Assembly (NCBI GenBank): GCA_017469935.1
Contig: JAFUFL010000037.1
Span: forward strand, 1-63,048
Direction of reading: 5' to 3'
DNA length: 63,048 nucleotides
Source of the DNA: Lachnospiraceae bacterium
GTDB taxonomy: Bacteria; Bacillota; Clostridia; Lachnospirales; Lachnospiraceae
Positions 42,909 through 53,765 of the stretch are shown in pieces (position 1 is the first letter of the stretch; every line of letters starts with the position of its first letter). The notes under the pieces are model-generated. The model saw only the letters and a list, made by a program, of their open reading frames with translations, was not told the origin of the DNA and ran no database searches. The position numbers and the translations under genes are program-made.

Positions 42909-43139
42909 ATGAAAACCGTTATGATCTCGTTAAATTCTATTGATAAAGTCAAGTCGTTTGTTAATGATATTTCCCGTTTTGACTATGATTTCGATCTGGT
43001 GTCCGGCCGCTATGTCATCGACGCCAAGTCCATCATGGGAATCTTTTCCCTCGATCTGAGCAAGCCCATCGAGCTCAACATCCACGCCGAGGAAGGCGCT
43101 GATGAAGTAATCGAGACGCTTAAGCCCTATATCGTCTGA
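42909..43139 (+). CDS. HPr-like protein without the active-site histidine
   Basis: 76 residues with the HPr fold: SRFDYDFDLVSGRYVIDAKSIMGIFSLDLSKPIELNIHAEEG aligns well with HPr residues 30-75, including the Ser46-region motif KSIMGI. The N-terminal LG(L/I)HARP loop that carries His15 is replaced by SLNSIDKVKSF, so transfer of phosphate from EI is not possible. AAGGAGG lies 8 bases before the ATG. It is a single gene with its own promoter and terminator. By analogy with Crh, it may act only as a regulator. Confidence 0.85.
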   Translation: MKTVMISLNSIDKVKSFVNDISRFDYDFDLVSGRYVIDAKSIMGIFSLDLSKPIELNIHAEEGADEVIETLKPYIV

Positions 43140-43150
43140 GTGTGAATCAT

Positions 43151-43186
43151 AAAGCCCCGAAGCCATCACGGTTTCGGGGCTTTTTT
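43151..43186 (+). terminator. Intrinsic terminator after the HPr-like gene
   Basis: 11-bp stem aaagccccgaa / ttcggggcttt followed by T6. It lies 11 bases after the stop codon. Confidence 0.92.
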
Positions 43187-43238
43187 CATGTCCGTTCTTT
43201 AAATCTTTTCTTCAAATCTGTTCTTTTCAGATCTGTTC

Positions 43239-44468
43239 TCAGACCTCAAGGACTCCGTCTCTCGTCTTGACGATTCTTGCCCCGTCCGATCCCACGATCA
43301 TGATCTCGTCCGTCGCGATGGCTCTCTCCACCATCTCGTCGATCTTCTCGTCCAGGTTCTTCTCGTGGCGCTTGATGACGTCAAGGCGCGGCTTGGTCAC
43401 GGGATGCTTGGCCACAAAGATCGTGCAGCAGTCCTCGTAAGGCAGGATGGAAGTCTCGAAAGTCCCGATCTTCTTGGAGACTTTCACGATCTCCTCCTTG
43501 TCAAAGCCGATCAGCGGCCGGAAGACAGGAAGTGTGCAGACTTCGTTGGTCACGCCCAGCGCTGTCAGCGTCTGGGAGGCCACCTGGCCGATGCTCTCGC
43601 CGGTGATCAGGCCCAGGCACTCGGACTCCTTGGCCAGTCTCTCCGCGATGCGCATCATGAATCTGCGCATGATGATGGTCAGCTCGTCGTGGGGGCACTT
43701 CTCGTAGATATAGAGCTGGATCTCCGTGAAGTTGATGTTGTGCAGCCAGATCGGGCCGGTGTAGGCAGCCACCTGGCTGGCCAGGTCGACGACCTTCTGC
43801 AGCGCTCTCTCGCTGGTGTAGGGCGGCGCATTAAAATAGACCGCATCCAGCTTCACTCCTCTCTTGGCGATCATGTATCCTGCGACAGGAGAATCGATAC
43901 CGCCGGACAGAAGAAGCATGGCCTTTCCGCCCACGCCGACGGGAAGTCCGCCCGGTCCGGGGATGATCGTGGAATAGATGTATATTTTCTCCCGGATCTC
44001 CACGTGCAGCATGATCTCGGGCTTGTGCACGTCTACCGTCAGATTCGGGCAGGCCTCGAGGACCGCTTCGCCCAGCTCCTCATTGACCTTCATGGAATCC
44101 AGCGGATACTCCTTGTTGAGCCTTCTCGCGTGGACCTTGAAGGTGGAGGTCTCAGACGGATACTCTTCCTTCATGAAATTGGCCGCCGCAGTGCGCAGCT
44201 CCTCGATCGGGATCACAGGAGTCTCCACGATGGGGCAGATTCCGGAAATGCCGAAGACGCGGCTGAGCGCCTCGGTGACTTCGCTGTAATCGTACTCCGA
44301 CAGGCACTCCACGAAGACTCGGCCGTAAGTTCTGTGCACGGCAAAACTCCCCTCGCAGGGCTTAAGCGCGTGCTTGATCTGGCGCACCAGCGCCTCTTCG
44401 AAGATGTGGCGGTTTTTGCCCTTGATGCCGATCTCGGCGTATTTAATCAAAAAAGACTGATATTTCAT
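43239..44468 (-). CDS. thiI: tRNA 4-thiouridine synthetase ThiI
   Basis: Uses ATP and sulfur from a cysteine desulfurase to thiolate U8 in tRNA, and in some species serves thiamine synthesis. 409 residues from the ATG at 44468 (GGAGGAA site): ferredoxin-like and THUMP domains (about 1-165), then the PP-loop SGGIDS (188-193) and GESIGQVASQT. There is no rhodanese domain, as in Bacillus. The partner desulfurase gene lies just upstream, which fits. A longer in-frame start within the repeat region is not supported. Confidence 0.95.
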   Translation of the reverse strand: MKYQSFLIKYAEIGIKGKNRHIFEEALVRQIKHALKPCEGSFAVHRTYGRVFVECLSEYDYSEVTEALSRVFGISGICPIVETPVIPIEELRTAAANFMKEEYPSETSTFKVHARRLNKEYPLDSMKVNEELGEAVLEACPNLTVDVHKPEIMLHVEIREKIYIYSTIIPGPGGLPVGVGGKAMLLLSGGIDSPVAGYMIAKRGVKLDAVYFNAPPYTSERALQKVVDLASQVAAYTGPIWLHNINFTEIQLYIYEKCPHDELTIIMRRFMMRIAERLAKESECLGLITGESIGQVASQTLTALGVTNEVCTLPVFRPLIGFDKEEIVKVSKKIGTFETSILPYEDCCTIFVAKHPVTKPRLDVIKRHEKNLDEKIDEMVERAIATDEIMIVGSDGARIVKTRDGVLEV

Positions 44469-44509
44469 AATTCCTCCGTTTGGCGGTGGTGGGTTGGATT
44501 GTTGGGTTC

Positions 44510-44579
44510 GCCGGCTACATGCCCCTTCGGGCTCCACGCTACTTCGAGACTGAGTCGCCCGAAGGGGCATATAGCCGGC
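44510..44579. repeat. Long inverted repeat between iscS and thiI
   Basis: Arms 44510-44532 and 44557-44579 are 23 bases long with one mismatch, around a 24-base loop. A third, partly changed copy of the same motif is at about 44670-44698. It has the look of a REP-like palindromic unit. Confidence 0.85.
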
Positions 44580-44589
44580 TCGCCCGTCC

Positions 44590-44671
44590 AATCCGCTCTC
44601 AACAACGTCATGTTGCGTCGTAGCCCGGTCAATCCGATTTCAACAACGTCATGCTGCGTCGCAGCCCGGTT
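44590..44671. repeat. Two 41-bp direct repeats
   Basis: The block aatccg...caacaacgtcatg...tgcgtcg...agcccggt occurs at 44590-44630 and 44631-44671 with few changes. Confidence 0.85.
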
Positions 44672-44721
44672 CCCCTAAGGGCATGTAACCGGCGAGCCCG
44701 GTTAATCCGAACCCAACAGCA

Positions 44722-45879
44722 TCAATGCCTGGTGTATTTTCTTAAGAAAGGAATGACCTCGTGCAAGGCCTCCGACGCCTGCTGCATATCCTCTTCGGTG
44801 GTCATCTCGGAAAGGCTGATGCGGATGGTGTTGTCCAGGTAGGCCCTGGGCAGGCGGATGGCCTCCAGGGTCGCCGAAGTGTGCGGTTTATTGGACGCGC
44901 AGGCACTTCCCGCGGAGACATAGACGCCCTTTTCCTCCAGCGCGTGCAGCAGCACTTCCGCGCGAACGCCGGGTACTGTGAGGCTGATGATGTGCGGCGC
45001 GCACTTTTTCCCCTTCGGACCGTTCACTCTCAGGTCCGGGATGTCCTCCAGCGAATCCAGGAAGGACTCGCGCAGCGCGTAGAGCCTGTCCATACTCTTG
45101 TCAAAATCCTGATACAGCATCTGTGCCGCCAGCCCCATGGCTGCGATCCCGGCTACATTTTCTGTGCCGGAGCGCATTCCGCCCTGCTGTCCGCCGCCGA
45201 AGATCAGGTTCTTCACCTTGATCTTGTCCGCGATGTACAAAAATCCGGTTCCCTTGGGAGCGTGAATCTTGTGGCCGCTCACGGAGAGCAGGTCGACGCC
45301 CCACTTCTTGGGATAGATCTGTGCTTTGCCGAAGCCCTGCACCGCGTCCACATGAAAGAGTGCGGAGGGATTTTTGGCGTTGATACGCTTGGCGATTTCA
45401 CGGATGGGTTCCACAGCGCCGATCTCATTGTTGGTGTGCATGATGGAGACCAGGATCGTGTCATCCCTGACAGCCTCTTCCACCAGGTCCGGGGATACGA
45501 TTCCGTACTCGTCTACGGGAAGATAGGTCACTTCAAAGCCCTGGGATTCCAGATACCTCATGGACTCGGTGACGGCAGGGTGCTCGATCATAGAGGTGAC
45601 CAGGTGGCGTCCCCTTCTCATGTTGGCCAGAGCGCCGCCGATGATGGCGATATTGTCGGACTCGGTCCCGCAGGATGTGAATATGAGATTTCTCTCGTTT
45701 ACCTTAAGGATCTGGGCCAGGCGCTTTTTTGCCTCCGTGATGTGCTTTTCCGCCTCCACGCCCTTGTGGTGCATGCTGGAGGGATTGCCGTACTCTTCCA
45801 GATATATTTTGTTCATCAGTTCCACAACTTCCGGAAAGCACCGGGTCGTGGCCGAGTTATCAAGATAAGCTTCTCTCAT
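44722..45879 (-). CDS. iscS: Cysteine desulfurase (IscS/NifS family)
   Basis: PLP enzyme that takes sulfur from cysteine and passes it to partners. 385 residues: YLDNSATTRCFPEV start, HHKG, the PLP lysine in SVSGHKIHAPKG, and the sulfur-carrying Cys in VYVSAGSACASNK near the end. AAGGAG precedes the ATG. The next gene is thiI, so this desulfurase most probably serves tRNA thiolation (like NifZ/YrvO of Bacillus). A role in Fe-S assembly is also possible. Confidence 0.95.
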   Translation of the reverse strand: MREAYLDNSATTRCFPEVVELMNKIYLEEYGNPSSMHHKGVEAEKHITEAKKRLAQILKVNERNLIFTSCGTESDNIAIIGGALANMRRGRHLVTSMIEHPAVTESMRYLESQGFEVTYLPVDEYGIVSPDLVEEAVRDDTILVSIMHTNNEIGAVEPIREIAKRINAKNPSALFHVDAVQGFGKAQIYPKKWGVDLLSVSGHKIHAPKGTGFLYIADKIKVKNLIFGGGQQGGMRSGTENVAGIAAMGLAAQMLYQDFDKSMDRLYALRESFLDSLEDIPDLRVNGPKGKKCAPHIISLTVPGVRAEVLLHALEEKGVYVSAGSACASNKPHTSATLEAIRLPRAYLDNTIRISLSEMTTEEDMQQASEALHEVIPFLRKYTRH

Positions 45880-45979
45880 GGATCTCCTTCTGTGCCGTTA
45901 AGGCTTGCGGCGTGGGCCGCTGTGTTTCTGCGCCTGTCGTACCATGCATGATAACATAACGCCCTGTTTAATACAAATC

Positions 45980-46723
45980 TTAAATCTCAAACCTGTAGAT
46001 CAGCCAGGACAGGACAACCAACGCCGCCGTCTCAGTCCTGAGAATCCTCTTTCCCAGCGAAATCGGCAGAATGCCTGCTTCTTTCGCTCTCTCCACTTCC
46101 CCGGGCTCGAAGCCTCCCTCGGGTCCTATGAAGATGGAAACGGCGCCGCCCTCTTTGATTCCTTCCAGAAGCTCCCGGGTGCTGCCGTCCGTCTCCTGCA
46201 GCTCGTAGGGCAAAAGGCGCGTGTCGGTGCAGCCTACGGCATAGCGGATCGCCCGGTCCATGGTCATGGGCTCCCGCACAATGGGGATCACTGCGCGGCG
46301 GCTCTGTTTTGCTGCCGCTTCCGCGATGGTCTGCCAGCGCTGCACTTTTTTGGCCGCTTTGGTGCCGTCCAGCTTTACAATGCTGCGGTGCATCTGGACC
46401 GGGATGATCTCCGCGACGCCCAGTTCCACCGCTTTCTGGACGATCAGCTCCATCTTGTCGGCCTTGGGAAGCCCTTGGAACAGGTATATTTTGACGGGGA
46501 GTTCCACGTCGGACTCCTTGACGAACCGAAGGCGGCAGACCACCTCGGAGTCCGTGAACTCCTCGATGCCGTAGCGGTACTCCCGCTCGTCCTGCCCCGT
46601 CCGGACGCTGATCTCGTCGCCGGGCTTAAGGCGCAGCACGTTTTTGATATGGTTGACGTCCGTTCCCCTCACGTACAGGAGGTCCCCCTGCATCTGCGCG
46701 GGGTCCACGAAAATATGCAGCAT
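45980..46723 (-). CDS. rsmE: 16S rRNA m3U1498 methyltransferase RsmE
   Basis: 247 residues. An N-terminal PUA-like domain (MLHIFVDPAQMQGDLLYVRGTDVNHIKNVLRLKPGDEI) is followed by a SPOUT domain with the knotted SAM site IFIGPEGGFEPGEVERA and ISLGKRILRTETAALVVLS. GGGAGA precedes the ATG. It follows prmA by 12 bases, the usual Firmicutes pair at the end of the dnaK operon. Confidence 0.95.
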   Translation of the reverse strand: MLHIFVDPAQMQGDLLYVRGTDVNHIKNVLRLKPGDEISVRTGQDEREYRYGIEEFTDSEVVCRLRFVKESDVELPVKIYLFQGLPKADKMELIVQKAVELGVAEIIPVQMHRSIVKLDGTKAAKKVQRWQTIAEAAAKQSRRAVIPIVREPMTMDRAIRYAVGCTDTRLLPYELQETDGSTRELLEGIKEGGAVSIFIGPEGGFEPGEVERAKEAGILPISLGKRILRTETAALVVLSWLIYRFEI

Positions 46724-46735
46724 GATTCTTCTCCC

Positions 46736-47731
46736 TTATTTCAGAGGCTTGCGGCCGACCACGCAGCGCCACTCGCCCTGCGCCGTCACGCTGACCACCT
46801 CAAGGCCCGCCTGTCTCATCGCCTCGGCGACGCTGTCCTCGCGTCCCTCCAGGATTCCGGACGTGATGTAATAGGCGCCCGGCTTCATGGTCGGCACGAC
46901 GTGGGGCGTCAGCGGAATCAGCACATCCGCCAAAATATTGGCCGCCACAATGTCATACCTCTCCGTTCCGACTTTGGCCTGCACTTCGGGGTCGTCGATC
47001 AGGTTACCGAGGATCACTTCGAACTTTGAAGGATCCACGCCGTTTGTCCGCAGGTTGTCCTCGATGGCCGGAGGCGCGCAAGGATCCAGATCGGTTCCGA
47101 CCGCGCGCTTGATCCCGAACATCAGCGCCAGAATCGCCAGGATTCCGCTTCCCGTTCCGACGTCGAGCATCACAGTCTCGGGCGTCAGGTACTTGCGGAT
47201 CTGCCGGATGCAGAGCTGCGTCGTCTCGTGCATGCCGGTCCCGAAAGCCGTGCCGGGATCGATGTGGAAGACCAGCGCGGGCTTCTTGTCCGTGATCTCG
47301 GGCTTCTCCCAAGACGGAATCGCCAAAATATCGTCGATCCAAAACTGGTGGAAATACTGCTTCCAGTTGTTGATCCAGTCCACATCCTCGGTCTCCTCGA
47401 TAGTGACCGTGCCGTCTCCGATATCTGAATAGGTCCGGAGCATGGCCAGTTCTTCGAGAATGGCCGCTTTTACTTCTTCCGGCGTCATGGGCTCATCATT
47501 TACAAGGACATGTCCGTCCTCGGTCTCCTCCAGGAAGAAGCTGAGCACCGCAGTGCCGTCGTCCTCCCCCGCGTCGGGCAGAATATCCACAAACATCTGC
47601 TCCTTCTCGGCGGCCGTCAGCGGCACATGATCCTCAATCTGCGCGCCATACAGTCCGATATCCTGCATGGAACTGATGATTATGTCTTCCGCCTCCGATT
47701 TCGTGCGGACTCTGAATGCCATCCATTTCAT
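46736..47731 (-). CDS. prmA: Ribosomal protein L11 methyltransferase PrmA
   Basis: 331 residues. An N-terminal substrate-recognition domain (MKWMAFRVRTKSEAEDIIISSM) and a SAM domain with VMLDVGTGSGILAI, GTDLDPCA and the substrate loop IVAANILADVLIPL. It methylates L11 of the 50S subunit. GAGGAAG precedes the ATG. The gene follows dnaJ behind a hairpin and leads into rsmE. Confidence 0.95.
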   Translation of the reverse strand: MKWMAFRVRTKSEAEDIIISSMQDIGLYGAQIEDHVPLTAAEKEQMFVDILPDAGEDDGTAVLSFFLEETEDGHVLVNDEPMTPEEVKAAILEELAMLRTYSDIGDGTVTIEETEDVDWINNWKQYFHQFWIDDILAIPSWEKPEITDKKPALVFHIDPGTAFGTGMHETTQLCIRQIRKYLTPETVMLDVGTGSGILAILALMFGIKRAVGTDLDPCAPPAIEDNLRTNGVDPSKFEVILGNLIDDPEVQAKVGTERYDIVAANILADVLIPLTPHVVPTMKPGAYYITSGILEGREDSVAEAMRQAGLEVVSVTAQGEWRCVVGRKPLK

Positions 47732-47792
47732 ATATTCTTCCTCTCTATGTCGTACAAGTATGCTTTGCGTGCAGGTTTTTTAACGCGCCAAA

Positions 47793-47852
47793 GCCGGCAG
47801 CGCATTTTCAGCGCTGCCGGCCGGTATTATTTCATGACCTGCCTCGCAGGTC
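47793..47852 (-). terminator. Hairpins downstream of dnaJ (possible attenuator)
   Basis: An 11-bp perfect stem (47793-47803 / 47811-47821) and a shorter 8-bp one (47835-47842 / 47846-47853) lie between dnaJ and prmA. The T tracts are poor, so they may only weaken read-through or protect RNA ends. Confidence 0.6.
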
Positions 47853-47857
47853 ACTGC

Positions 47858-49018
47858 TTAGTTCTTCCAGAATTTCTTCTTCTTGGACGTCTCTTTTTTG
47901 GCGTGACCGTCACCCGTCTCGCGGCTGGCCGCGTTCAGGGAGTCTCCCGTCAGGGCGTCGAACTGTTTGAGCAGTTCCTTGGCTTCCTTGCTGAGCTTGG
48001 TAGGTGTCTCCACCACAAGCGTCACATAGTGATCGCCGCGGATCTGCTTGTTGCGGATGGTGGGCACACCCTTGCTCTTGAGCCGGACCCTTGTTTCGCT
48101 CTGGGTACCCGCCTTCACATCGTAGATCACTTTTCCGTCCACGGTGTTGATCACTACGCTGCCGCCCAGTGCCGCGACCGCGTACGAGATCGGAACCGTT
48201 GAGAAAATATCGTAGTCCTGGCGCATGAACTCCTCATGGGGTTCCACGATCACCTCTACGAGGAGATCTCCTCTGGGGCCTCCGTTGACGCCGGGCTCAC
48301 CTTTGTCGCGAATGCGGACGCTCTGTCCGTTATCGATTCCGGCGGGAATGGACACCTTGATGGTCTTCGTATTGCTCACATAGCCCGTGCCGCCGCACTG
48401 CGTGCACTTGTCCTTGATGATCTTGCCCTTGCCGCCGCAGTCCGGGCAGGTCTGCACATTTCTGACAGTCCCGAAGAAGGACTGCTGCGTGAACACGACC
48501 TGACCTTTGCCGCCGCACTTGGGGCACATCTGGGGAGTCGTTCCGGGCTTTGCGCCTGTTCCCGAACAGGTCGGGCAGGGATCCTTGAAATTCAGGGTGA
48601 TCTCCTTCTCGACGCCGAATACCGCCTCGAGGAATGTGATCCTCACGCTTGTGCGGACATTGGCCCCCTTCATCGGGCCGTTCGCAGGTCCTCTCCTTCC
48701 GCCGCCGAAGAAATCTCCGAAGATGTCTCCGAAAATATCACCAAAATCAGCAGAACTGAAATCAAATCCGCCGAATCCGCCCGAGCCGTCAAATGCCGCA
48801 TGTCCGAACTGGTCGTACTGCCTGCGCTTGTCCGGATCGCTCAGGACGGCATAAGCTTCCGATGCCTCCTTGAATTTGGCCTCCGCTTCTTTGTCCCCCG
48901 GATTCATGTCCGGATGGTATTTTTTGGCGAGTTTTCGGTATGCCTTTTTGATGTCCTCCTCGGAGGCATCCTTGGCGACACCTAATACTTCATAATAGTC
49001 CCGTTTCTGTTCTGCCAT
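47858..49018 (-). CDS. dnaJ: Chaperone protein DnaJ
   Basis: Hsp40 co-chaperone that delivers clients to DnaK and triggers its ATPase. 386 residues: a J domain with the HPD motif ([11 protein letters not shown], about 31-41), a Gly/Phe linker, four zinc motifs ([36 protein letters not shown]) and C-terminal substrate-binding domains. AGAGGA precedes the ATG. It lies after dnaK in the classical operon, but two hairpins stand between them. Confidence 0.97.
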   Translation of the reverse strand: MAEQKRDYYEVLGVAKDASEEDIKKAYRKLAKKYHPDMNPGDKEAEAKFKEASEAYAVLSDPDKRRQYDQFGHAAFDGSGGFGGFDFSSADFGDIFGDIFGDFFGGGRRGPANGPMKGANVRTSVRITFLEAVFGVEKEITLNFKDPCPTCSGTGAKPGTTPQMCPKCGGKGQVVFTQQSFFGTVRNVQTCPDCGGKGKIIKDKCTQCGGTGYVSNTKTIKVSIPAGIDNGQSVRIRDKGEPGVNGGPRGDLLVEVIVEPHEEFMRQDYDIFSTVPISYAVAALGGSVVINTVDGKVIYDVKAGTQSETRVRLKSKGVPTIRNKQIRGDHYVTLVVETPTKLSKEAKELLKQFDALTGDSLNAASRETGDGHAKKETSKKKKFWKN

Positions 49019-49139
49019 AGTCCTCTTGTTCTCTCGCTGTCATCTGTCTGTTTACATGGGAGTTGCCCAAGCTGCGTGCTAAGCGCAGCCTGGGCACTCA
49101 CTAAACTATATCATATTCTGATATTTTTCAATACACCCT

Positions 49140-49194
49140 GAAGGTTTGACTTTGGTCAAACCTTCTGATTCTAAAAAGTGCGGCTGCACTTTTT
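49140..49194 (-). terminator. Two hairpins after dnaK
   Basis: Reading from dnaK on the minus strand, first aaaaagtgc / gcacttttt (49173-49181 / 49186-49194), with the T run forming the end of the stem, then gaaggtttgac / gtcaaaccttc (49140-49150 / 49155-49165). The first is a good intrinsic terminator and would give dnaK more transcript than dnaJ. Confidence 0.78.
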
Positions 49195-49201
49195 TGAATC
49201 T

Positions 49202-51094
<1,893 letters not shown>

Positions 51095-51125
51095 CTATTA
51101 AAATTGGATTGTTTTCTTAACCGTA

Positions 51126-51155
51126 TATATATACTCGGATGCGTTCATTCTTCAA
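51126..51155 (-). promoter_or_regulatory. Candidate internal promoter before dnaK
   Basis: On the minus strand TTGAAG (51155-51150), a spacer of 17-18 bases and a TATATA run. No CIRCE element lies here. Confidence 0.45.
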
Positions 51156-51254
51156 TGCCCGGATCCGCAATTTTCACTGCTTTTTTCCGTTTCCGGCTGC
51201 TCTCACTTTTTTGCCGTGCTCCGGCTGCTTACGCTTTTTTGCCAAAAGATTGAC

Positions 51255-51956
51255 TCAGGAGACGACTCCCACCATCGAGTGGCGGATTACCGTGTCGTGG
51301 TATGTGTAGCCCTTCTGGAACTCCTGGGCCACGACGCCGCTCTCGAGCTCCTCGCTCTCGACCTGCATCACCGCGTTGTGGAAGTTCGGGTCGAACTCCT
51401 TTCCTACGGCTTCGATGGGCTTGACGCCCAGATCTTCGAGCTGCTTCATCAGCTGCTTGTAGATCATCTCCATGCCGCTCGCCAGCGCGCCGCCTTTTTC
51501 GGCTTCGGGAACTGCCGCCAGTCCTCTCTCAAAGTTGTCGACGACGGGAAGCATCTTCTCGATGACGTTTTTCTCGCCCATGGAGAACATCTGCTCTTTC
51601 TCTTTGGTGGTGCGCTTGCGGAAGTTGTCGAACTCCGCCATCTGGCGCTTGACCTTGTCCTCGAGCGATGTGATCTTGTCCCTGAGCGCTTTCTCTTTCA
51701 CGCTTGAGATCGAATCTCCTGCGGTCTCAGCGGCCTCGCCGCTCTCCGCCGGCTCCTCTGCCTGCGCGCTCTCTTTTGCTTCTGCCTCAGGCTCTTCTCC
51801 GGCCGCGCCGGCCTGCTCTGTACCGGTTCCTTCTGTCCCGGCGTCCTGTGCGTCTGCTGCCTGCCCCTCTGCTCCCGGCATCTCCTCTGTACCTTTCACA
51901 GTCTCTTCGGTCTCGGTGCCGTTCTGCTCATTTTTCATGTTTTCAGTTTCTGCCAT
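51255..51956 (-). CDS. grpE: Nucleotide exchange factor GrpE
   Basis: 233 residues. A long acidic Glu/Ala/Gly-rich N-terminus (1-75), a coiled coil (about 80-140, DKITSLEDKVKRQMAEFDNFRKRT) and the C-terminal beta domain (VGKEFDPNFHNAVMQVES, VAQEFQKGYTYHDTVIRHSMV). It exchanges ADP on DnaK. GGAAAGGAA precedes the ATG. It lies between hrcA and dnaK. Confidence 0.96.
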   Translation of the reverse strand: MAETENMKNEQNGTETEETVKGTEEMPGAEGQAADAQDAGTEGTGTEQAGAAGEEPEAEAKESAQAEEPAESGEAAETAGDSISSVKEKALRDKITSLEDKVKRQMAEFDNFRKRTTKEKEQMFSMGEKNVIEKMLPVVDNFERGLAAVPEAEKGGALASGMEMIYKQLMKQLEDLGVKPIEAVGKEFDPNFHNAVMQVESEELESGVVAQEFQKGYTYHDTVIRHSMVGVVS

Positions 51957-52010
51957 ATATTCCTTTCCGCACCTCAGCGCTTTTTCGGCGCCGTCCGGTG
52001 CTCATTCCCG

Positions 52011-53036
52011 CTATGTTTTGTACAGATCGTCCAGCTGCTTCATTATATTCCGAAGCACACTGACGACTCTCTCATAATCCATTCTGCGGGGCCCGATGAT
52101 TCCGATCGTTCCCTTCATGCCGTCTCCCAGGTCGTAGGTTGCAGTCACAACACTGCAGTCTTTCATGCTGGCTACAGGCATTTCTTCGCCAATATAGACC
52201 TGAATGCCGGTCTCGCTGCTGTCCGCCAGAGATTCCTGAACGATACTGCTCAGCGCCTGCTTTTCCTCAAAGTCGCTTATGATCTCACTCGCCTTGCGGT
52301 GATCCGCGAGCTCCGGATACTTGAAAATATTCTTGGCTCCGCTCGTGTAGATCTGCAGGTCCTCTTCACTCCGGACGATCTCCGCTGCCGCGTCAAAAAC
52401 ATCATTGACGATCTGCGTGTGAATCCCTGCGTCCCGCTTGATGGCCTCGATCAGCCCCAGCGTGATCTCCTCAATGGGAAGTCCGCACAGATTCGTGTTG
52501 AGCAACAGATTCAGCTTGAGCATCTGCTCGGCGCTCAGCGGCATATCCACCGGAATCACCCTGTTCCTGATCAGGTTTCCCTCCAGAACAATCACCGCCA
52601 AAATATTGTTATCATCAAGCTGTGACAACTGAATGAACTTGATCTTGTTCCGGTTCATTACCGGCGATGAGATCATCGACGCGTACTGCGTATTCACTGC
52701 CAGGAGCTTAGCGACCTGCTGCAGAAGACTCTCCAGCTTGTCCTGCTTCTGCAGGAGCATGCTTTTCATCTCTTCCACCTGCCTGCGCTCCGACCCCAAC
52801 ATGTGGTCCACGTAAAGGCGGTAGCCGGCATCAGTAGGAATACGTCCGGCCGACGTGTGCGGCTGCATGATCAGTCCCATCTCCTCAAGATCCGCCATCT
52901 CATTTCTGATCGTTGCGCTGCTCAGCTTGAGATCGGTGTACTTGGAAATTGTTCTGCTGCCCACCGGTTCGCCGGTCTCCAGGTAATTGCGGATGATAGC
53001 CTGCAATATTTTCATCTTTCGATCTTGCAGTTCCAT
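52011..53036 (-). CDS. hrcA: Heat-inducible transcription repressor HrcA
   Basis: 341 residues: an N-terminal winged helix (LQAIIRNYLETGEPVGSRTISKYTDLKLSSATIRNEMADLE) and a GAF-like C-terminal domain. It represses the operon by binding CIRCE and depends on GroEL for folding. GGAGGA precedes the ATG. It is the first gene of hrcA-grpE-dnaK-dnaJ, directly downstream of a perfect CIRCE. Confidence 0.97.
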   Translation of the reverse strand: MELQDRKMKILQAIIRNYLETGEPVGSRTISKYTDLKLSSATIRNEMADLEEMGLIMQPHTSAGRIPTDAGYRLYVDHMLGSERRQVEEMKSMLLQKQDKLESLLQQVAKLLAVNTQYASMISSPVMNRNKIKFIQLSQLDDNNILAVIVLEGNLIRNRVIPVDMPLSAEQMLKLNLLLNTNLCGLPIEEITLGLIEAIKRDAGIHTQIVNDVFDAAAEIVRSEEDLQIYTSGAKNIFKYPELADHRKASEIISDFEEKQALSSIVQESLADSSETGIQVYIGEEMPVASMKDCSVVTATYDLGDGMKGTIGIIGPRRMDYERVVSVLRNIMKQLDDLYKT

Positions 53037-53102
53037 ATTTATCCTCCGTTTACGGTCCGGGAGTCCCTCCGCCTCCGCGGAAGAAGCTTTCCTTTTCCGT
53101 TA

Positions 53103-53129
53103 TTAGCACTCATCTCGGTCGAGTGCTAA
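53103..53129. promoter_or_regulatory. CIRCE operator (HrcA binding site)
   Basis: TTAGCACTC, 9 bases, GAGTGCTAA: exact consensus. It lies just downstream of the promoter in the hrcA leader. Confidence 0.98.
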
Positions 53130-53143
53130 CACCTTTCTTGTAC

Positions 53144-53172
53144 ACATTACCACTAGGAAATAGGGATGTCAA
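53144..53172 (-). promoter_or_regulatory. Promoter of the hrcA operon
   Basis: On the minus strand TTGACA (53172-53167), a 17-base spacer and TAATGT (53149-53144). The CIRCE lies 15 bases further on, at or near the start of transcription. Confidence 0.85.
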
Positions 53173-53321
53173 CTGGGTTTTATTACGATTTTCTAAAATG
53201 TTTATTAAGGTATTGGGGGCGTTGCATTTTTTTTTGCAGAAGGGTGGGTGCACCGGGAATGATTCTTTTAGGGAGGCGCTCGTTTTGTGGGCAGGGATGG
53301 ATGGGCCCGGGGAAAACGCAA

Positions 53322-53347
53322 AAAATCCGGCCATTTGGCCGGATTTT
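53322..53347 (-). terminator. Terminator after the DUF6465-like gene
   Basis: 12-bp stem aaaatccggcca / tggccggatttt with a 2-base loop; on the minus strand a T6 run follows. It lies 53 bases past the stop codon. Confidence 0.9.
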
Positions 53348-53399
53348 CATTAGTTATCTAAGGGGGTACCCCTTCGGTCCATAATTAAATTGCTGTCGA

Positions 53400-53765
53400 T
53401 CAGATGTTGAAGCTTCCTGCCTCTGTTCCGTTGATTACGTAGTAAGCCTTTGCTTCCTCGGGCTTTACATACAGCTGAACTTCCTTGAAATCTGCAGGAT
53501 CCTTCTTGAGATCGAATTCCCAAACGTCCTTGGCGATCTTAACAAGCTGCTCTGTGGTATATTCCTTGCCTGCGAACTGGATGGAAACAGTCTCCTTCAC
53601 TGCTGCAGCCTTCTTTGTTCTTGTTGTGGTCTTCTTAACTGCAGATGCAGCCTTCTTAGCTTCCGTCTTCACTGCTGCCTTGGGTTCCGCCGTCTTTTTT
53701 ACTGTTGCCTTAGGTGTAGTTTTCTTCTCTGCTGCTTTCGTTGTTGTTTTCTTTGCCTCTGCCAT
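53400..53765 (-). CDS. Lys/Ala-rich protein (resembles DUF6465)
   Basis: 121 residues. The N-terminal 57 residues are a histone H1-like run of KKTT/KAA/KK words. The C-terminal half is a compact domain (VSIQFAGKEYTTEQLVKIAKDVWEFDLKKDPADFKEVQLYVKPEEAKAYYVING), which I recall as DUF6465, common in Lachnospiraceae. The tail may bind DNA or RNA; no function is known. AAGGAG precedes the ATG. It has its own terminator. Confidence 0.85.
   Translation of the reverse strand: MAEAKKTTTKAAEKKTTPKATVKKTAEPKAAVKTEAKKAASAVKKTTTRTKKAAAVKETVSIQFAGKEYTTEQLVKIAKDVWEFDLKKDPADFKEVQLYVKPEEAKAYYVINGTEAGSFNI

Noticed and set aside
53123-53384. Small plus-strand frames between CIRCE and the DUF6465-like gene
   Set aside because: They begin inside the hrcA promoter, overlap a terminator, and show no domain or ribosome site.
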